NCBI RefSeq assembly: GCF_006861795.1
Contig: NZ_VDGH01000007.1
Location: forward strand, 1-64,000
DNA length: 64,000 nt
Reading direction: 5' to 3'
DNA from: Psychrobacillus lasiicapitis
GTDB lineage: Bacteria; Bacillota; Bacilli; Bacillales_A; Planococcaceae
The notes beneath the pieces were generated by a model, which was not told the origin of the DNA, made no database searches, and saw only the letters and a list, made by a program, of their open reading frames with translations. Shown one piece after another: positions 1 through 8,616 of the stretch; position 1 is the stretch's first letter; each line of letters starts with the position of its first letter. A program made the position numbers and the translations under genes.

Positions 1-299
1 GGTTTTTGGAGGGCTATTTGTCATGCACAAAATAGTATATCATAAGATTAATAGAAATTTTAAAGAAAAATATTGACATCCTATTAGCTGGTTTAGTTAA
101 AGATTCGCTTTCCAAAATAATTAATATTATTACTGGGTATTTTAAAGTTATAACCATAACATTGGGTTACTAACTATAATGTAAATTAAAATATTTTGAA
201 ACATTTACTATAGGATAGATTTCATTAGCACTAAGTAACAAAAGGTTTAAGGGTGGAACTGTATTTTTGCGAGATAGTACGTCGTATGAGATAGTGTTG
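1..299. other. AT-rich region without a recognisable gene
   Basis: No reading frame with a credible ribosome binding site is seen. The stretch is AT-rich and carries no repeat or RNA motif that I can support. It may hold the 3' flank of a gene outside the window. Confidence 0.5.
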
Positions 300-344
300 G
301 GTGCCAGGTACCTAAAATATTTGAATAGTTTAGGTACCGGCACC
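300..344 (-). terminator. Long hairpin downstream of the YdaT-like gene
   Basis: Arms GGTGCCAGGTACCTAAA and TTTAGGTACCGGCACC pair almost perfectly around a 12-nt loop, a few bases past the minus-strand stop codon. There is no clear U-tract on either strand, so it may act as an RNA-stabilising hairpin or a weak terminator. Confidence 0.5.
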
Positions 345-348
345 GATT

Positions 349-714
349 TTACTCATACAAAGTATCTTCAACAGAACCATCTTCCTCGTAAATTCTAAGA
401 ATTCCATTATGTTCATTTACATAAGGTTTGGCCTTGCTAAGCAAATCCGCTTTTGTTTCCTCAGCAAAGATAGCCCTTTTCCCATCCTCTTTAGTTAGGA
501 TCCAGTCTGTATCACGAGAAATCACTTCATATGTGATGCGATTTTCTTCTTCATCATTTACAGCCTTTCTTGCCTGAGAGGTTGCAATGGCAATAGCTCG
601 TCCTTCATCATAATTGTCCCGTAATAAGGCATTAGCGATTTCGATGGCTTTCTCTCGTACATCTGGATTTAAATTTTTCATTGAATCTGGATAATCGTTG
701 TGATTCCATGGCAT
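349..714 (-). CDS. YdaT-like DUF2188 family small protein
   Basis: A 121-residue soluble protein. The N-terminus (PWNHNDYPDSMKNL, then REKAIEIANALL and DEGRAIAIATSQA) closely resembles B. subtilis YdaT, a SigmaB-dependent general stress protein of unknown activity. The C-terminal part (residues about 65-121) has the DUF2188 pattern: lysine-rich strands, the segment AEETKADLLSKAKPYV and a final E-DGSVEDTLYE strand. The start is set by AAAGGAGG seven bases upstream. It is transcribed alone, with a hairpin after the stop. A SigmaB-like promoter lies upstream. Family identity is fairly sure; function is unknown. Confidence 0.75.
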   Translation of the reverse strand: MPWNHNDYPDSMKNLNPDVREKAIEIANALLRDNYDEGRAIAIATSQARKAVNDEEENRITYEVISRDTDWILTKEDGKRAIFAEETKADLLSKAKPYVNEHNGILRIYEEDGSVEDTLYE

Positions 715-741
715 AAGGTAGCCTCCTTTTTTACCCTATGT

Positions 742-766
742 TTTCCCATTTTCAATGAGCTAAAAC
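742..766 (-). promoter_or_regulatory. SigmaB-like promoter for the YdaT-like gene
   Basis: On the minus strand GTTTTA is followed after 13 bases by GGGAAA, close to the SigmaB consensus GTTTAA-N12-15-GGGTAT. It lies about 30 bases from the start codon of a gene whose B. subtilis relative is in the SigmaB regulon. The leader would be short, and no expression data are available. Confidence 0.4.
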
Positions 767-999
767 GTTTTGAATTGCAACAAAGTATTCTGCAGTCGAA
801 TTGAAAAATTGTTTGAAACATCCAATATAAATATTGTCCTGTATAATCGCAATACCTCTATAAATTAAGGCTAAAATTGAGTTCATAAAACGTAATGAAA
901 TATAAATACTATATTTCTAATCTTTTTAATTGAGAATAGTTATCACCTATTGTATGCTAGATAGTAACGACATATATAAATGGATGAGGAGAATAAATA

Positions 1000-1716
1000 A
1001 TGCAAATATACTGGACTAAAATAAACAAGATTATTGAAGAAACGCCAGAGGTTAAAACGTATTTGCTTGATCGTCCGGAAGACTTTACATGGGAAGAAGG
1101 CTCGCATACCCACTTCGCACTGAAAGGTTTTAATGCCGGAGAGAAACCAAACCGCAGCCTGATTCGTCACATGTCGATTTCTACTTTACCGCACGAAAAT
1201 TCAATCGGCATCACAACACGTATCAAAGAGCAGTGCTCCGAGTTCAAAGCTTTTTTAAGAAATCATCAAGTCGGGGATGAAGTTGCAATATTTAAAACTC
1301 ATTCCAATGTGCCGCTTAGAAGAGAAGATAAAAATGTTTACCTGCTATCATCAGGTGTTGGCCTGGCAACTTTCAGACCGCTTGTACTTGATTATTTACA
1401 ACGTGCGGACAACGTTAATCAGATTCATTCTTTGAACATCGATTCATCGAAGGATTTCTTATTCACTAATGTTTTTGAATCTGCACCTGAAAAGAAGTTT
1501 ACATCACAGTTCGTCGATAACCGTAAAGAGTATTACGAGGAAGTGAAAAGACTTGCTGAAGACAAGAATGGTCTTTTCTATATTGTCGGTAGCGACGAAT
1601 TCCTTGTGCAGAACATTGAAGTACTTCGTGAGCAGGGCATCAACCCAGAACAGATGATACTCGATAAGCATGAACAAAAAATGTCTGAGTTTTTATCAGT
1701 AGAAATGTCTATTTAA
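1000..1716 (+). CDS. Ferredoxin/flavin reductase-like oxidoreductase (FNR fold)
   Basis: 238 residues with the two-domain FNR layout. An FAD-binding beta barrel covers residues 1-105, with RHMS at 56-59 in the position of the FAD-binding Arg-x-x-Ser/Thr motif. A pyridine-nucleotide domain follows, with the glycine-rich GVGLATFRP at 119-127. It lacks a globin or 2Fe-2S domain, so it should pass electrons between NAD(P)H and an unknown partner. GAGGAG lies eight bases before the ATG. It is monocistronic: divergent from the YdaT-like gene and closed by a strong terminator. The family is confident, the physiological substrate is not. Confidence 0.75.
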   Translation: MQIYWTKINKIIEETPEVKTYLLDRPEDFTWEEGSHTHFALKGFNAGEKPNRSLIRHMSISTLPHENSIGITTRIKEQCSEFKAFLRNHQVGDEVAIFKTHSNVPLRREDKNVYLLSSGVGLATFRPLVLDYLQRADNVNQIHSLNIDSSKDFLFTNVFESAPEKKFTSQFVDNRKEYYEEVKRLAEDKNGLFYIVGSDEFLVQNIEVLREQGINPEQMILDKHEQKMSEFLSVEMSI

Positions 1717-1733
1717 ACGAGAAAAAATAGAAT

Positions 1734-1775
1734 GACCCCGTTTTGATTAATCTTTTTCAAAACAGGGTCTTTTTG
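1734..1775 (+). terminator. Rho-independent terminator after the FNR-like gene
   Basis: GACCCCGTTTTG pairs with CAAAACAGGGTC around a short loop, followed by TTTTTG. Confidence 0.85.
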
Positions 1776-1828
1776 TTTAAAAATGAAAACAACATATAAG
1801 ATAATTTGTTTACTGGAGGTAGCTTAAA

Positions 1829-2728
1829 ATGTTTTTCAAAAGAAAACCGAAAATAAATGATAAAACAATCAAGGAACTCATTTGGAAACTGGAAACAATG
1901 TATACGGATAAAGAAATGGAACAATTGTCGAAAATGTTTCATCCAGACCAACGCGATATCTCCTTTTTAAATCACTTTTCCCTTATGATGAACTTTCAAA
2001 TTTATAATATTACTTCTGAAATTCTCAAACTAGAGTTATTGGATATGAATGAGGAGGAAGCAAGTTTTACATATACGCGGAAACATATGTATACATGTAT
2101 AAATGAAGAGGATGAAAAAGGGACAAACCCGAACAATATATCAAGCTATTATGTACAGCTTAAGGTAGAAGATAAAAAAATTTGGATTAGGAAGTATGCA
2201 AGATACAGTGAACTGTTTTTGGATCTTCAAGGAAAAATTCTCTCAGGTGAGAATGCGGTTGTGCCACCGGGGGCTGTGTACTTCGACAATATGAAGCGCT
2301 TTATTGATATTATTCAACTGCAGCATTTCAAACCAGCGACCTATCTTACATACACCGATAGTGAGTTCATTGGCTATTATCCGGAGGAGGAGCGATATAC
2401 ATATCGGACATCGGAAAAGCTTACATTTGATTATTTTCAAAAGTTGGAGGCTGACTCGATAGAAGAGCATACAAATGCGTATATGGAGGGAAACAATCTG
2501 GAATATAGTGATATCTTGTTGCAGGGAGAGAATTATTCCATCATTGAATCCAAATTCAAGGGCAGCTCTGGAGTGCAGCATGAACTGATTTTGAGCATGC
2601 TTGCCCCAGACGGGTTCTTTATGGTCCGTTTCTTGAAAAGTCGCAACGCTCCTATTGAGGAGGTATTGCGCCAATGTCTTATAGAACAGATGAAGAAAGC
2701 TACAACAAATCTTGATGTTTCCATTTAG
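1829..2728 (+). CDS. Uncharacterised 299-residue protein
   Basis: I do not recognise this protein. It has no signal peptide or transmembrane segment. It is rich in Asp, Glu, Lys and aromatic residues and looks like a mixed alpha/beta cytosolic protein. CTGGAGGTAGC just upstream gives a good ribosome binding site for the ATG. The long minus-strand frames opposite it lack ribosome binding sites. It is followed after 55 bases by the DUF2262-like gene on the same strand, with no terminator between, so the two may be co-transcribed. Confidence 0.6.
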   Translation: MFFKRKPKINDKTIKELIWKLETMYTDKEMEQLSKMFHPDQRDISFLNHFSLMMNFQIYNITSEILKLELLDMNEEEASFTYTRKHMYTCINEEDEKGTNPNNISSYYVQLKVEDKKIWIRKYARYSELFLDLQGKILSGENAVVPPGAVYFDNMKRFIDIIQLQHFKPATYLTYTDSEFIGYYPEEERYTYRTSEKLTFDYFQKLEADSIEEHTNAYMEGNNLEYSDILLQGENYSIIESKFKGSSGVQHELILSMLAPDGFFMVRFLKSRNAPIEEVLRQCLIEQMKKATTNLDVSI

Positions 2729-2783
2729 TGGAGGACACAACTTTAATTGAATAGAAGTTTATGCTTAGAAGAGGGTTTGTGCA

Positions 2784-3242
2784 ATGGAAAAAATAATACG
2801 AAGTGAATTAATCGGAGTATTTACATATAATGAGGACACTAAAACATTTGAAGCAAGTAAAGGGAAAATACATTGGCAATTAAATATAATAGATGAATTG
2901 GTTAATCAGAATGAGATGCTTAAAAGAGCAGAAGCACTTTTTTTAGTCTTAGAAGAATTTAATCGAAAGGCGAAAACAGCCATAGCAGAAAAGCTAATTA
3001 ATCACAAAAATGATTTTTGGCCTGAGTATGACGAAGATGATGAAAATCTCAATTGGGATGCTGTAGATGCAGGGGAATATGATGTAACTAAAGAAGAATT
3101 TGCTGAAGCAATTTCTCTCTATGACATTGAAATTAGAGAAAAGGATATATACTGTGAATATAATGATGGAAATTTATTTGGTGGACACAGAATTCATGCC
3201 CATTTCGACAATGATTACAAGTTATTAAATACGGAAGTGTAA
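2784..3242 (+). CDS. DUF2262-like protein
   Basis: 152 residues, acidic and probably cytosolic. The C-terminal stretch (IEIREKDIYCEYNDGNLFGG followed by H-IHAHFD) resembles the end of DUF2262 proteins, where a Gly-His pair follows a strand carrying an acidic-aromatic motif. Function is unknown for the family. AGAGGG lies eight bases before the ATG. It may share a transcript with the gene before it. Confidence 0.55.
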   Translation: MEKIIRSELIGVFTYNEDTKTFEASKGKIHWQLNIIDELVNQNEMLKRAEALFLVLEEFNRKAKTAIAEKLINHKNDFWPEYDEDDENLNWDAVDAGEYDVTKEEFAEAISLYDIEIREKDIYCEYNDGNLFGGHRIHAHFDNDYKLLNTEV

Positions 3243-3394
3243 TCTAAGTTTAAGTATTATCCTAAAGATTATGGAGAAATGAGCTAAAACTAACGAGCAA
3301 CTTATGATAATTCGCAATATTGCGCTAAATTATGGATTAATAGGACAAGTACTGCAATAATAGGAGTATATTAAGTCGAGGGGAGTAGAAGTCT

Positions 3395-4303
3395 ATGGGG
3401 CTTAAAAGTCTAATGCTGGGTCTATTATTTACTGTTTTATATGCTTCTGGAGCAATCGCAATGAAATTTGGACTTCATTCTGCTCCTCCATTAACACTCG
3501 CTACACTGCGTTTTATTATTGCTGGTTTGTTGCTATTAATCTATATCTATGTACTACAAAAAGGAAAATATGCAGTGCCGAATAAGAAGGAATTTGTTAT
3601 TTTATTTTGGTTAGGTTTGTTAAATACTTCCTTGTTTTTAGGATTAGGATTAATCGCTCTTCAAACGGTTTCCTCTGGTATTTTTAATCTTTTCGTACCG
3701 GCAAATTCTTTGTTGTATGCTCTATTGGCCTTCTTATTTTTAGGGCAATCCATTGGGCGAAAGGAATGGGGTGGGATGGTAATATCATTTATCGGATTAT
3801 TCATCGCTTCTTACCCATCATTAATAGGTAGTCATGCTACTATTGGGGGTATTTTATTATTAGCTTGTGCGATTATATCGATGGCGGTCGGTAGCCTTGT
3901 TTACAAAAAAACGAATTTACAATTACCATCCATTGTAGTTAACACATGGCAGGTAGTTTTTGGAGGTCTTATTTTAATTATCCCATCCCTTCTGTTAGAG
4001 GCTGGTGAACCAATCACGATGGATTATAAATTTATCGGTTATCTACTTTGGTCTATCTTTGCTCTATCTATTTTCAATTTAAGTCTTTGGTTTTACTTGC
4101 TAAAAAAAGATGCCATTGTGGCAAACAATTGGTTGCTTTTGAATCCTGTAGCTGGCTATCTATTGGCAGCAGTACTCTTAGGAGAACGTATCACGATACA
4201 TGCAGTAGTCGGGACCATTTTTGTTTTGTTTGGTCTATATTTATCGGGAAATTTTCGCGTGAAATCTTCTAATACCGTCGTTGCACAAGTATCGAAAGTA
4301 TAG
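3395..4303 (+). CDS. EamA (DMT superfamily) transporter
   Basis: 302 residues with about ten transmembrane helices in two repeats of five, the EamA arrangement (LYASGAIAMKFGL at the first helix, LLGERIT before the last two helices). Members export amino acids, metabolites or drugs by exchange across the membrane. The substrate cannot be read from sequence. GAGGGGAGT upstream supports the ATG. It is encoded singly. A second, distinct EamA gene lies at 61967-62857. Confidence 0.85.
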   Translation: MGLKSLMLGLLFTVLYASGAIAMKFGLHSAPPLTLATLRFIIAGLLLLIYIYVLQKGKYAVPNKKEFVILFWLGLLNTSLFLGLGLIALQTVSSGIFNLFVPANSLLYALLAFLFLGQSIGRKEWGGMVISFIGLFIASYPSLIGSHATIGGILLLACAIISMAVGSLVYKKTNLQLPSIVVNTWQVVFGGLILIIPSLLLEAGEPITMDYKFIGYLLWSIFALSIFNLSLWFYLLKKDAIVANNWLLLNPVAGYLLAAVLLGERITIHAVVGTIFVLFGLYLSGNFRVKSSNTVVAQVSKV

Positions 4304-4449
4304 GAGGTAAATTAGCTTTTAATATAGAAAGAGGGTACTATTTCTTAAATTATTCCAATGATAATCCCTCCGACTGGACAAACTATTAATCTATTATGGT
4401 AAAATATACTATATTAAGCTAAATAATTCTATGAACGGAGAATGAAGGA

Positions 4450-5685
4450 ATGAAATCAATCAAAATGATCGCAGGATTTTTAACTTGTTTAATGCTCCTA
4501 GGTTTTTCATATGAAGAAGCTTTCGCCGAGTCTACCTGGACTTCTAAGTGTTCATCATTTGGGACAATAAAGCCAAACCAAAATCCTACTTTTCAGCATA
4601 TGAACTGCTTACTGACGAATGCTGCTTTGGAAGCGAATATTCCTCCCGAAGTGGTAAAAGCGGTGGCTTCACGAGAAAACGGAGCGTGGAAACAATTTGA
4701 CGAGAATGGTCAGCCAGTAATTTCTACAGATAATGGGATCGGTCTTATGCAAGTTACCAATCAATCAAACTATGATCAAGAAAGATTAAAAGACGACATC
4801 CACTATAATATTCAAGCAGGTGTCGAAATCCTTCGCAGTATGTATGAGCGTAAAGATCTGCCCAAAATAAAGGGAGCAGGACCAGAAGTAATCGAAAATT
4901 GGTACTTTCCAGTCATGGCTTATAACGGTATAAAGCCTGTTAATAGTCCTCTGTATCAGTCCAGTGGTATAAAGAATATAGATGCTTATCAAGAAAAGGT
5001 TTTTTCATTTATTGAAAAAGATAGTTACTTAAATGGTACAAAATTAGGTCAAATTCCTTTCCTTAGTGCTGACTTTCAATATGATCCTAACAGTATTGAA
5101 AATATAGTGTTTAAAATGAAGGAATACACAGTAAAAGAGCAGACGCATACCTCTGCCTATCGTTTTCAAAAAGGAGACAAGGTACAGATAACAGTGGACG
5201 CAGTAAATTTAAGGTCACAACCGAGTACTTCATCTGCTGCAAAAGCTGTAACTAAAAATACTGCTTTGACGATTGATGGAAATTTCCTGTATGACCAATC
5301 TCCGACTAGTAAAAATCAATTTGTTTGGTACCCGGTTAAAACGGCCGATCAAAAGGTAGCAGGTTATATTTCATCAGCTTACATTACGAAAAAGCTAGTT
5401 ATACCTACAACTCCCGTAAAGGTTATGTGGGGGAAAACAGAACTAAAAATAGGGCAAATAGGGAAAGTAACAATTCTCACTAATACCAACTTAGTTAAAA
5501 TAGAAAGCAACGGTTCTTTGACAACGGTTCGTCCATTGAAAAAAGGCGAAGAATATCGAGTTTATAGCTATAAGAGTAATAATGGCGGTTTATATGGTGT
5601 AGGTGGCGGAAGCTACGTTCAAAAGTCCACTAAAGTAAAATACGAAACACCATCTAAAAGGAAGTTAGCGTTACTTGCTCAATAA
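4450..5685 (+). CDS. Secreted lytic transglycosylase with C-terminal SH3-like region
   Basis: 411 residues. An export signal covers residues 1-26: Lys-rich start, hydrophobic core, cleavage likely after AFA. An SLT/goose-lysozyme-type domain follows, with probable catalytic Glu76 in VASREN and the GIGLMQVTN motif. An SH3-like segment begins near residue 240 (VDAVNLRSQPST), which in such enzymes binds cell wall. It should cleave peptidoglycan glycan strands outside the membrane. GGAG and AAGG precede the ATG. It ends at a symmetric terminator shared with the convergent gene. Domain calls are confident; the wall process served is not known. Confidence 0.8.
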   Translation: MKSIKMIAGFLTCLMLLGFSYEEAFAESTWTSKCSSFGTIKPNQNPTFQHMNCLLTNAALEANIPPEVVKAVASRENGAWKQFDENGQPVISTDNGIGLMQVTNQSNYDQERLKDDIHYNIQAGVEILRSMYERKDLPKIKGAGPEVIENWYFPVMAYNGIKPVNSPLYQSSGIKNIDAYQEKVFSFIEKDSYLNGTKLGQIPFLSADFQYDPNSIENIVFKMKEYTVKEQTHTSAYRFQKGDKVQITVDAVNLRSQPSTSSAAKAVTKNTALTIDGNFLYDQSPTSKNQFVWYPVKTADQKVAGYISSAYITKKLVIPTTPVKVMWGKTELKIGQIGKVTILTNTNLVKIESNGSLTTVRPLKKGEEYRVYSYKSNNGGLYGVGGGSYVQKSTKVKYETPSKRKLALLAQ

Positions 5686-5698
5686 AAGTTGTCATAAA

Positions 5699-5742
5699 AA
5701 ATAAAGGGTGATACATATTTAGTTATGTATCGCCCTTTATTT
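5699..5742. terminator. Bidirectional terminator
   Basis: AAATAAAGGGTGATACATA pairs with TATGTATCGCCCTTTATTT between convergent genes, with A and T tracts on both sides, so it can serve both strands. Confidence 0.8.
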
Positions 5743-5761
5743 CTGCTCAGTTAGTAGAGTT

Positions 5762-6331
5762 TTATAATGGGATTACCAAAATAGAATCCCTTTTGTTTTT
5801 ATCTCTCTGATGATAATCCCTTAATCTTCCTTCAAAAATCAATTGAAAATTCGCAGAATGTGGTAAATCGCTTGGTTCAACAAGCGAAAGATCTTTTTCA
5901 AAGCCAATGATCTTACTTTCCGTTAAGACAGATGCCACAAACTGAGAACAGAAGAAAGCATTCTTTCTTTTTATCGGCGTTTTAAACGGCACACCAAATA
6001 ATCCTATAAAATTATAGCGATAATGTTCCTTTTGCGCAGCAATTTCTTGGATATATTGATGCATCTTTTGAAATTCATTATTCGGAATGGTTAAAGAATA
6101 GATGGCACAATTTGCTTGCTTAAATAAGATAGAATGGATATCTTCTCTAACGAACCCTCCCATAAAAGGATTTTTTGCTGTTTTTCTCCCGAAACTATAT
6201 ATCTCGAATAATTCAGCATCAAATGCGATTGAGGCGTGATTATAGGGTTTTTTCGTATAAGACTTGATCATTCTTGTTAAAATTGTTCCAGTGTCAGTTA
6301 AAAGGATATAAATCGTTTTTTCACTGAACAT
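5762..6331 (-). CDS. Permuted papain-like (YiiX/NlpC-type) amidohydrolase
   Basis: About 189 residues, cytosolic, no signal peptide. The N-terminal KKPYNHASIAFD supplies the conserved His and the later FFCSQFVASVL supplies the likely catalytic Cys. This His-before-Cys order is typical of circularly permuted NlpC/P60-like (YiiX) enzymes, which cleave peptide or lipid amide bonds. An in-frame GTG lies three codons upstream, but the ATG at 6331 fits AAAGGTGAGG better. It overlaps the upstream HTH gene by 11 bases, so it is the third gene of the DUF2975-HTH cassette. The second cassette at 12 kb lacks it. Substrate unknown. Confidence 0.65.
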   Translation of the reverse strand: MFSEKTIYILLTDTGTILTRMIKSYTKKPYNHASIAFDAELFEIYSFGRKTAKNPFMGGFVREDIHSILFKQANCAIYSLTIPNNEFQKMHQYIQEIAAQKEHYRYNFIGLFGVPFKTPIKRKNAFFCSQFVASVLTESKIIGFEKDLSLVEPSDLPHSANFQLIFEGRLRDYHQRDKNKRDSILVIPL

Positions 6332-6539
6332 AATCCTCACCTTTATATTCTAAAAGATCTCTCGGCTGACATTCTAAAGCTTTGCAAATCGCCTCTAAAG
6401 TGGTTAACCGAATCGCTTTTGCCTTTCCATTTTTAAAATTAGAAAGGTTTGCCATTGTGATTCCAACCCTCTCCGAAAGTTCGGTCACACTCATTTTTCG
6501 TTTAGCAAGCATTACGTCAATATTTATTATAATGGCCAT
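6321..6539 (-). CDS. Small Cro/CI-type HTH regulator (cassette copy 1)
   Basis: 72 residues, essentially one helix-turn-helix domain (residues 3-65: AKRKMSVTELSERVGITMAN, then LEAICKALECQPRDLLEY). This is the YozG-like form that usually sits beside a DUF2975 membrane protein. The ATG follows GAGGTGAATAAT; three more codons upstream are possible but would include the ribosome binding site. It is translated just after the membrane protein and overlaps the hydrolase. It is nearly identical to the product of 12565-12777. It probably represses its own operon through the promoter region shared by both copies. Confidence 0.85.
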   Translation of the reverse strand: MAIIINIDVMLAKRKMSVTELSERVGITMANLSNFKNGKAKAIRLTTLEAICKALECQPRDLLEYKGEDYVQ

Positions 6540-6554
6540 ATTATTCACCTCAGC

Positions 6555-7046
6555 TCAGACTATTAAATCGTTTTCCTCTTTCAAATAGATAGCGTCCTTT
6601 AAAAGCTTGTGGAGAACAGCAGCAAAGACTGCAATTACTATGGAAGCAAAAATAGGAATCATCCCTGTTATTACAAGACCGGGGGCATCGTCTATCTCTG
6701 CCATAATGAAGACAAATGGTAGGGCTATCAGATACAAAAAACTTATAATGATAGCACAGTTTTTTATTTTCTTTAGAGCTGTCACAGATAATTCCGAGAA
6801 AGCTAGATTCTTGTCTATATAGGTTAAAAGGCTAAAGGTTTGATACAAAGCGAAGTAAAATGGAACTGCCGAAATGTACATAACCATTAAAATACTATAA
6901 ACCACAAAAGCTAAATCGGAACCTCTTTCCATCGCCTCATATGCTTCATTTGCAATCTGAGGTAACACAAATAAACACAAAGCAAGTACGGGTATTCCCA
7001 TCAAAATAACCGCCAACTTTAAAAAGAGTGTTGTTCCTCGTTTCAT
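6555..7046 (-). CDS. DUF2975 membrane protein (cassette copy 1)
   Basis: 163 residues with four transmembrane helices (near residues 8-30, 50-70, 95-115 and 125-150) and the conserved middle segment AFSELSVTALKKIK. DUF2975 proteins are almost always paired with a small YozG-like HTH, as here 15 bases downstream. Their role is unknown; sensing or sequestration of the HTH partner is an inference. A GTG three codons earlier is possible, but the ATG at 7046 has GAGGTG at proper spacing. The paralogue is at 12073-12555. Confidence 0.85.
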   Translation of the reverse strand: MKRGTTLFLKLAVILMGIPVLALCLFVLPQIANEAYEAMERGSDLAFVVYSILMVMYISAVPFYFALYQTFSLLTYIDKNLAFSELSVTALKKIKNCAIIISFLYLIALPFVFIMAEIDDAPGLVITGMIPIFASIVIAVFAAVLHKLLKDAIYLKEENDLIV

Positions 7047-7077
7047 TAAAAACACCTCATATCATTATTATGAATTG

Positions 7078-7106
7078 ATTTTAGCAAATTATTTATCGTA
7101 TTACAA
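7078..7106 (-). promoter_or_regulatory. Promoter of cassette 1, conserved in cassette 2
   Basis: On the minus strand TTGTAA, 17 bases, TAAAAT. The other cassette has TTGTAA-17-TAAATT, with the spacer also largely conserved (GATAAAT or AATAAAT, then AT-TG-TAAA). The conserved spacer suggests an operator. Confidence 0.65.
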
Positions 7107-7484
7107 TATATAATTATTAATTATCATTATTTTATTATTGAATTACAGGTGTGTAATTGTTGGTATATATGTAGGGTGTAATACTTCCAATTCATTTGAA
7201 GCTGAATATGTGAGGGAAGAAACTATATCATCGATTGTAGAAGCTCTTTATTTGTAGTGTTAGTATGAATCGAATTTAGGTTGCTTATCTGTAACTGTTT
7301 GGATAATATTGTATAAAGATGTATTTAATTTTTTTAAGAAAAACTAGTTGGACATTTGCATAAGTTACTAATAGAAAAGGCGAAAAAACGCGCCGAAATG
7401 ACTGAATGTTCCGTTTTCTGGGGAGGGCGAGGAATAAAAGTGTTAGCTTTTTGAAGAAATTCTTTACTTGGAGGAGGGATGTCC
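7107..7484. other. Intergenic region before the ABC exporter operon
   Basis: About 380 bases with no supported gene. One short open stretch around 7149-7257 would encode a lipobox-like GIYVGC followed by a soluble tail, but it has no start or ribosome binding site and is at best a decayed lipoprotein. The promoter of the downstream operon should lie here; I could not pick one with confidence. Confidence 0.4.
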
Positions 7485-8603
7485 GTGTGGAAGATTTTAA
7501 AGACCTTTTTTATTCTAGAGAAATCGAATAAAAAAAATATATTTGCTTGTATTGTTGTGGCAACATTTGTTTTTGGCTTGATTTTTTTTGTGAAAACGGA
7601 GGATTTAGGAAACTCCCTAAAAGAAAAATCTGGGGAATATCAATCAATTTCTGTAGCATTGAATAAATTTCAAAACGTAGATGCTAGTGATAAAGGAAAT
7701 GGTAGCGACCTATATAAGAATATAGTGCTCCAGCAACAATATATTTCTAAGCAAAAAATGGCGGTTAGAATGGGGCTTTCGGAAGTGTATGTGGAGACAG
7801 CGATTGATGTTGTGGATCTAAGATTGAAAGCATTTGATATGGAAGGATATGATAAGGTAGCGAACAATCTACCTTCGAAAACAGAGATTCAATTGGAGAG
7901 TGCATTCTTTCAATACATAAAGAAAGCAGGAATGCCACTATCAGTGGATTCCTTATCCTTCTTTCCGTTTCTCGCATATCTATTCGGTATGCTTGGATCT
8001 ATTTGGTTTGTTTTTATGAGTATTTATTCATGTGGAATCATGATAGAAGATTTTCGGCATACGTCTTTGATTAAGGGGTATCCAATAACGTTTGATAAGT
8101 ATGTTATCGCTAAATGTATCTCATCCATGCTTCTAGTAGGAGTGTTTATTTTGGAGTTAATTGTTTGTAGCCTACCATTAATTTATTTTAAGGAATTAGG
8201 CAACCCGTTATATCCTATAGCTATCTTTAATGGAACGTTTGACGTTTATCCAATATACAAATACATAGGTGTAGCTATACTCTATATGATTAGCATTTCC
8301 ATTTTTACTATATTACTTTCTATTATTTTGAATGTTTTATTGAAGAATATGTATTTGACGTTGTTTATGGAATTGTTATTATTTATTTTCCCTTTGTTAT
8401 TTCCTAGCATGATGAATTTTATACCTTTTAATCCGTTTAACTATTTGAACTTTTCTAGTGTATTGAATGGACAGACACTCGATTTGGCCAACCCGATCGC
8501 TTTAAATAGCACATACGGACTTATGTATATCTGGATTAGTATTGTCGTAATGATAGTTGCTGTAAAGTCATTTTTAACTACTGGAAAACTTCAAAAGGTG
8601 TAG
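7485..8603 (+). CDS. ABC-2 type exporter permease
   Basis: About 372 residues. One N-terminal helix (residues 15-35) is followed by a large external loop of about 110 residues and then a cluster of five helices, the ABC-2 export permease layout. The ATG at 7479 is only one base from GGAGGAGG, so the GTG at 7485, seven bases from it, is the likelier start. It is the first gene of a permease-permease-ATPase operon. The substrate is unknown; such three-gene sets often export peptides, lipids or antibiotics, or provide self-immunity. Confidence 0.7.
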   Translation: MWKILKTFFILEKSNKKNIFACIVVATFVFGLIFFVKTEDLGNSLKEKSGEYQSISVALNKFQNVDASDKGNGSDLYKNIVLQQQYISKQKMAVRMGLSEVYVETAIDVVDLRLKAFDMEGYDKVANNLPSKTEIQLESAFFQYIKKAGMPLSVDSLSFFPFLAYLFGMLGSIWFVFMSIYSCGIMIEDFRHTSLIKGYPITFDKYVIAKCISSMLLVGVFILELIVCSLPLIYFKELGNPLYPIAIFNGTFDVYPIYKYIGVAILYMISISIFTILLSIILNVLLKNMYLTLFMELLLFIFPLLFPSMMNFIPFNPFNYLNFSSVLNGQTLDLANPIALNSTYGLMYIWISIVVMIVAVKSFLTTGKLQKV

Positions 8604-8616
8604 GAGGAGTGAGAGA

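Noticed and set aside
2243..2740. 165-codon minus-strand frame opposite the gene at 1829-2728
   Set aside because: Cys- and His-rich noise typical of an antisense frame; the plus strand has the ribosome binding site and coding pattern.
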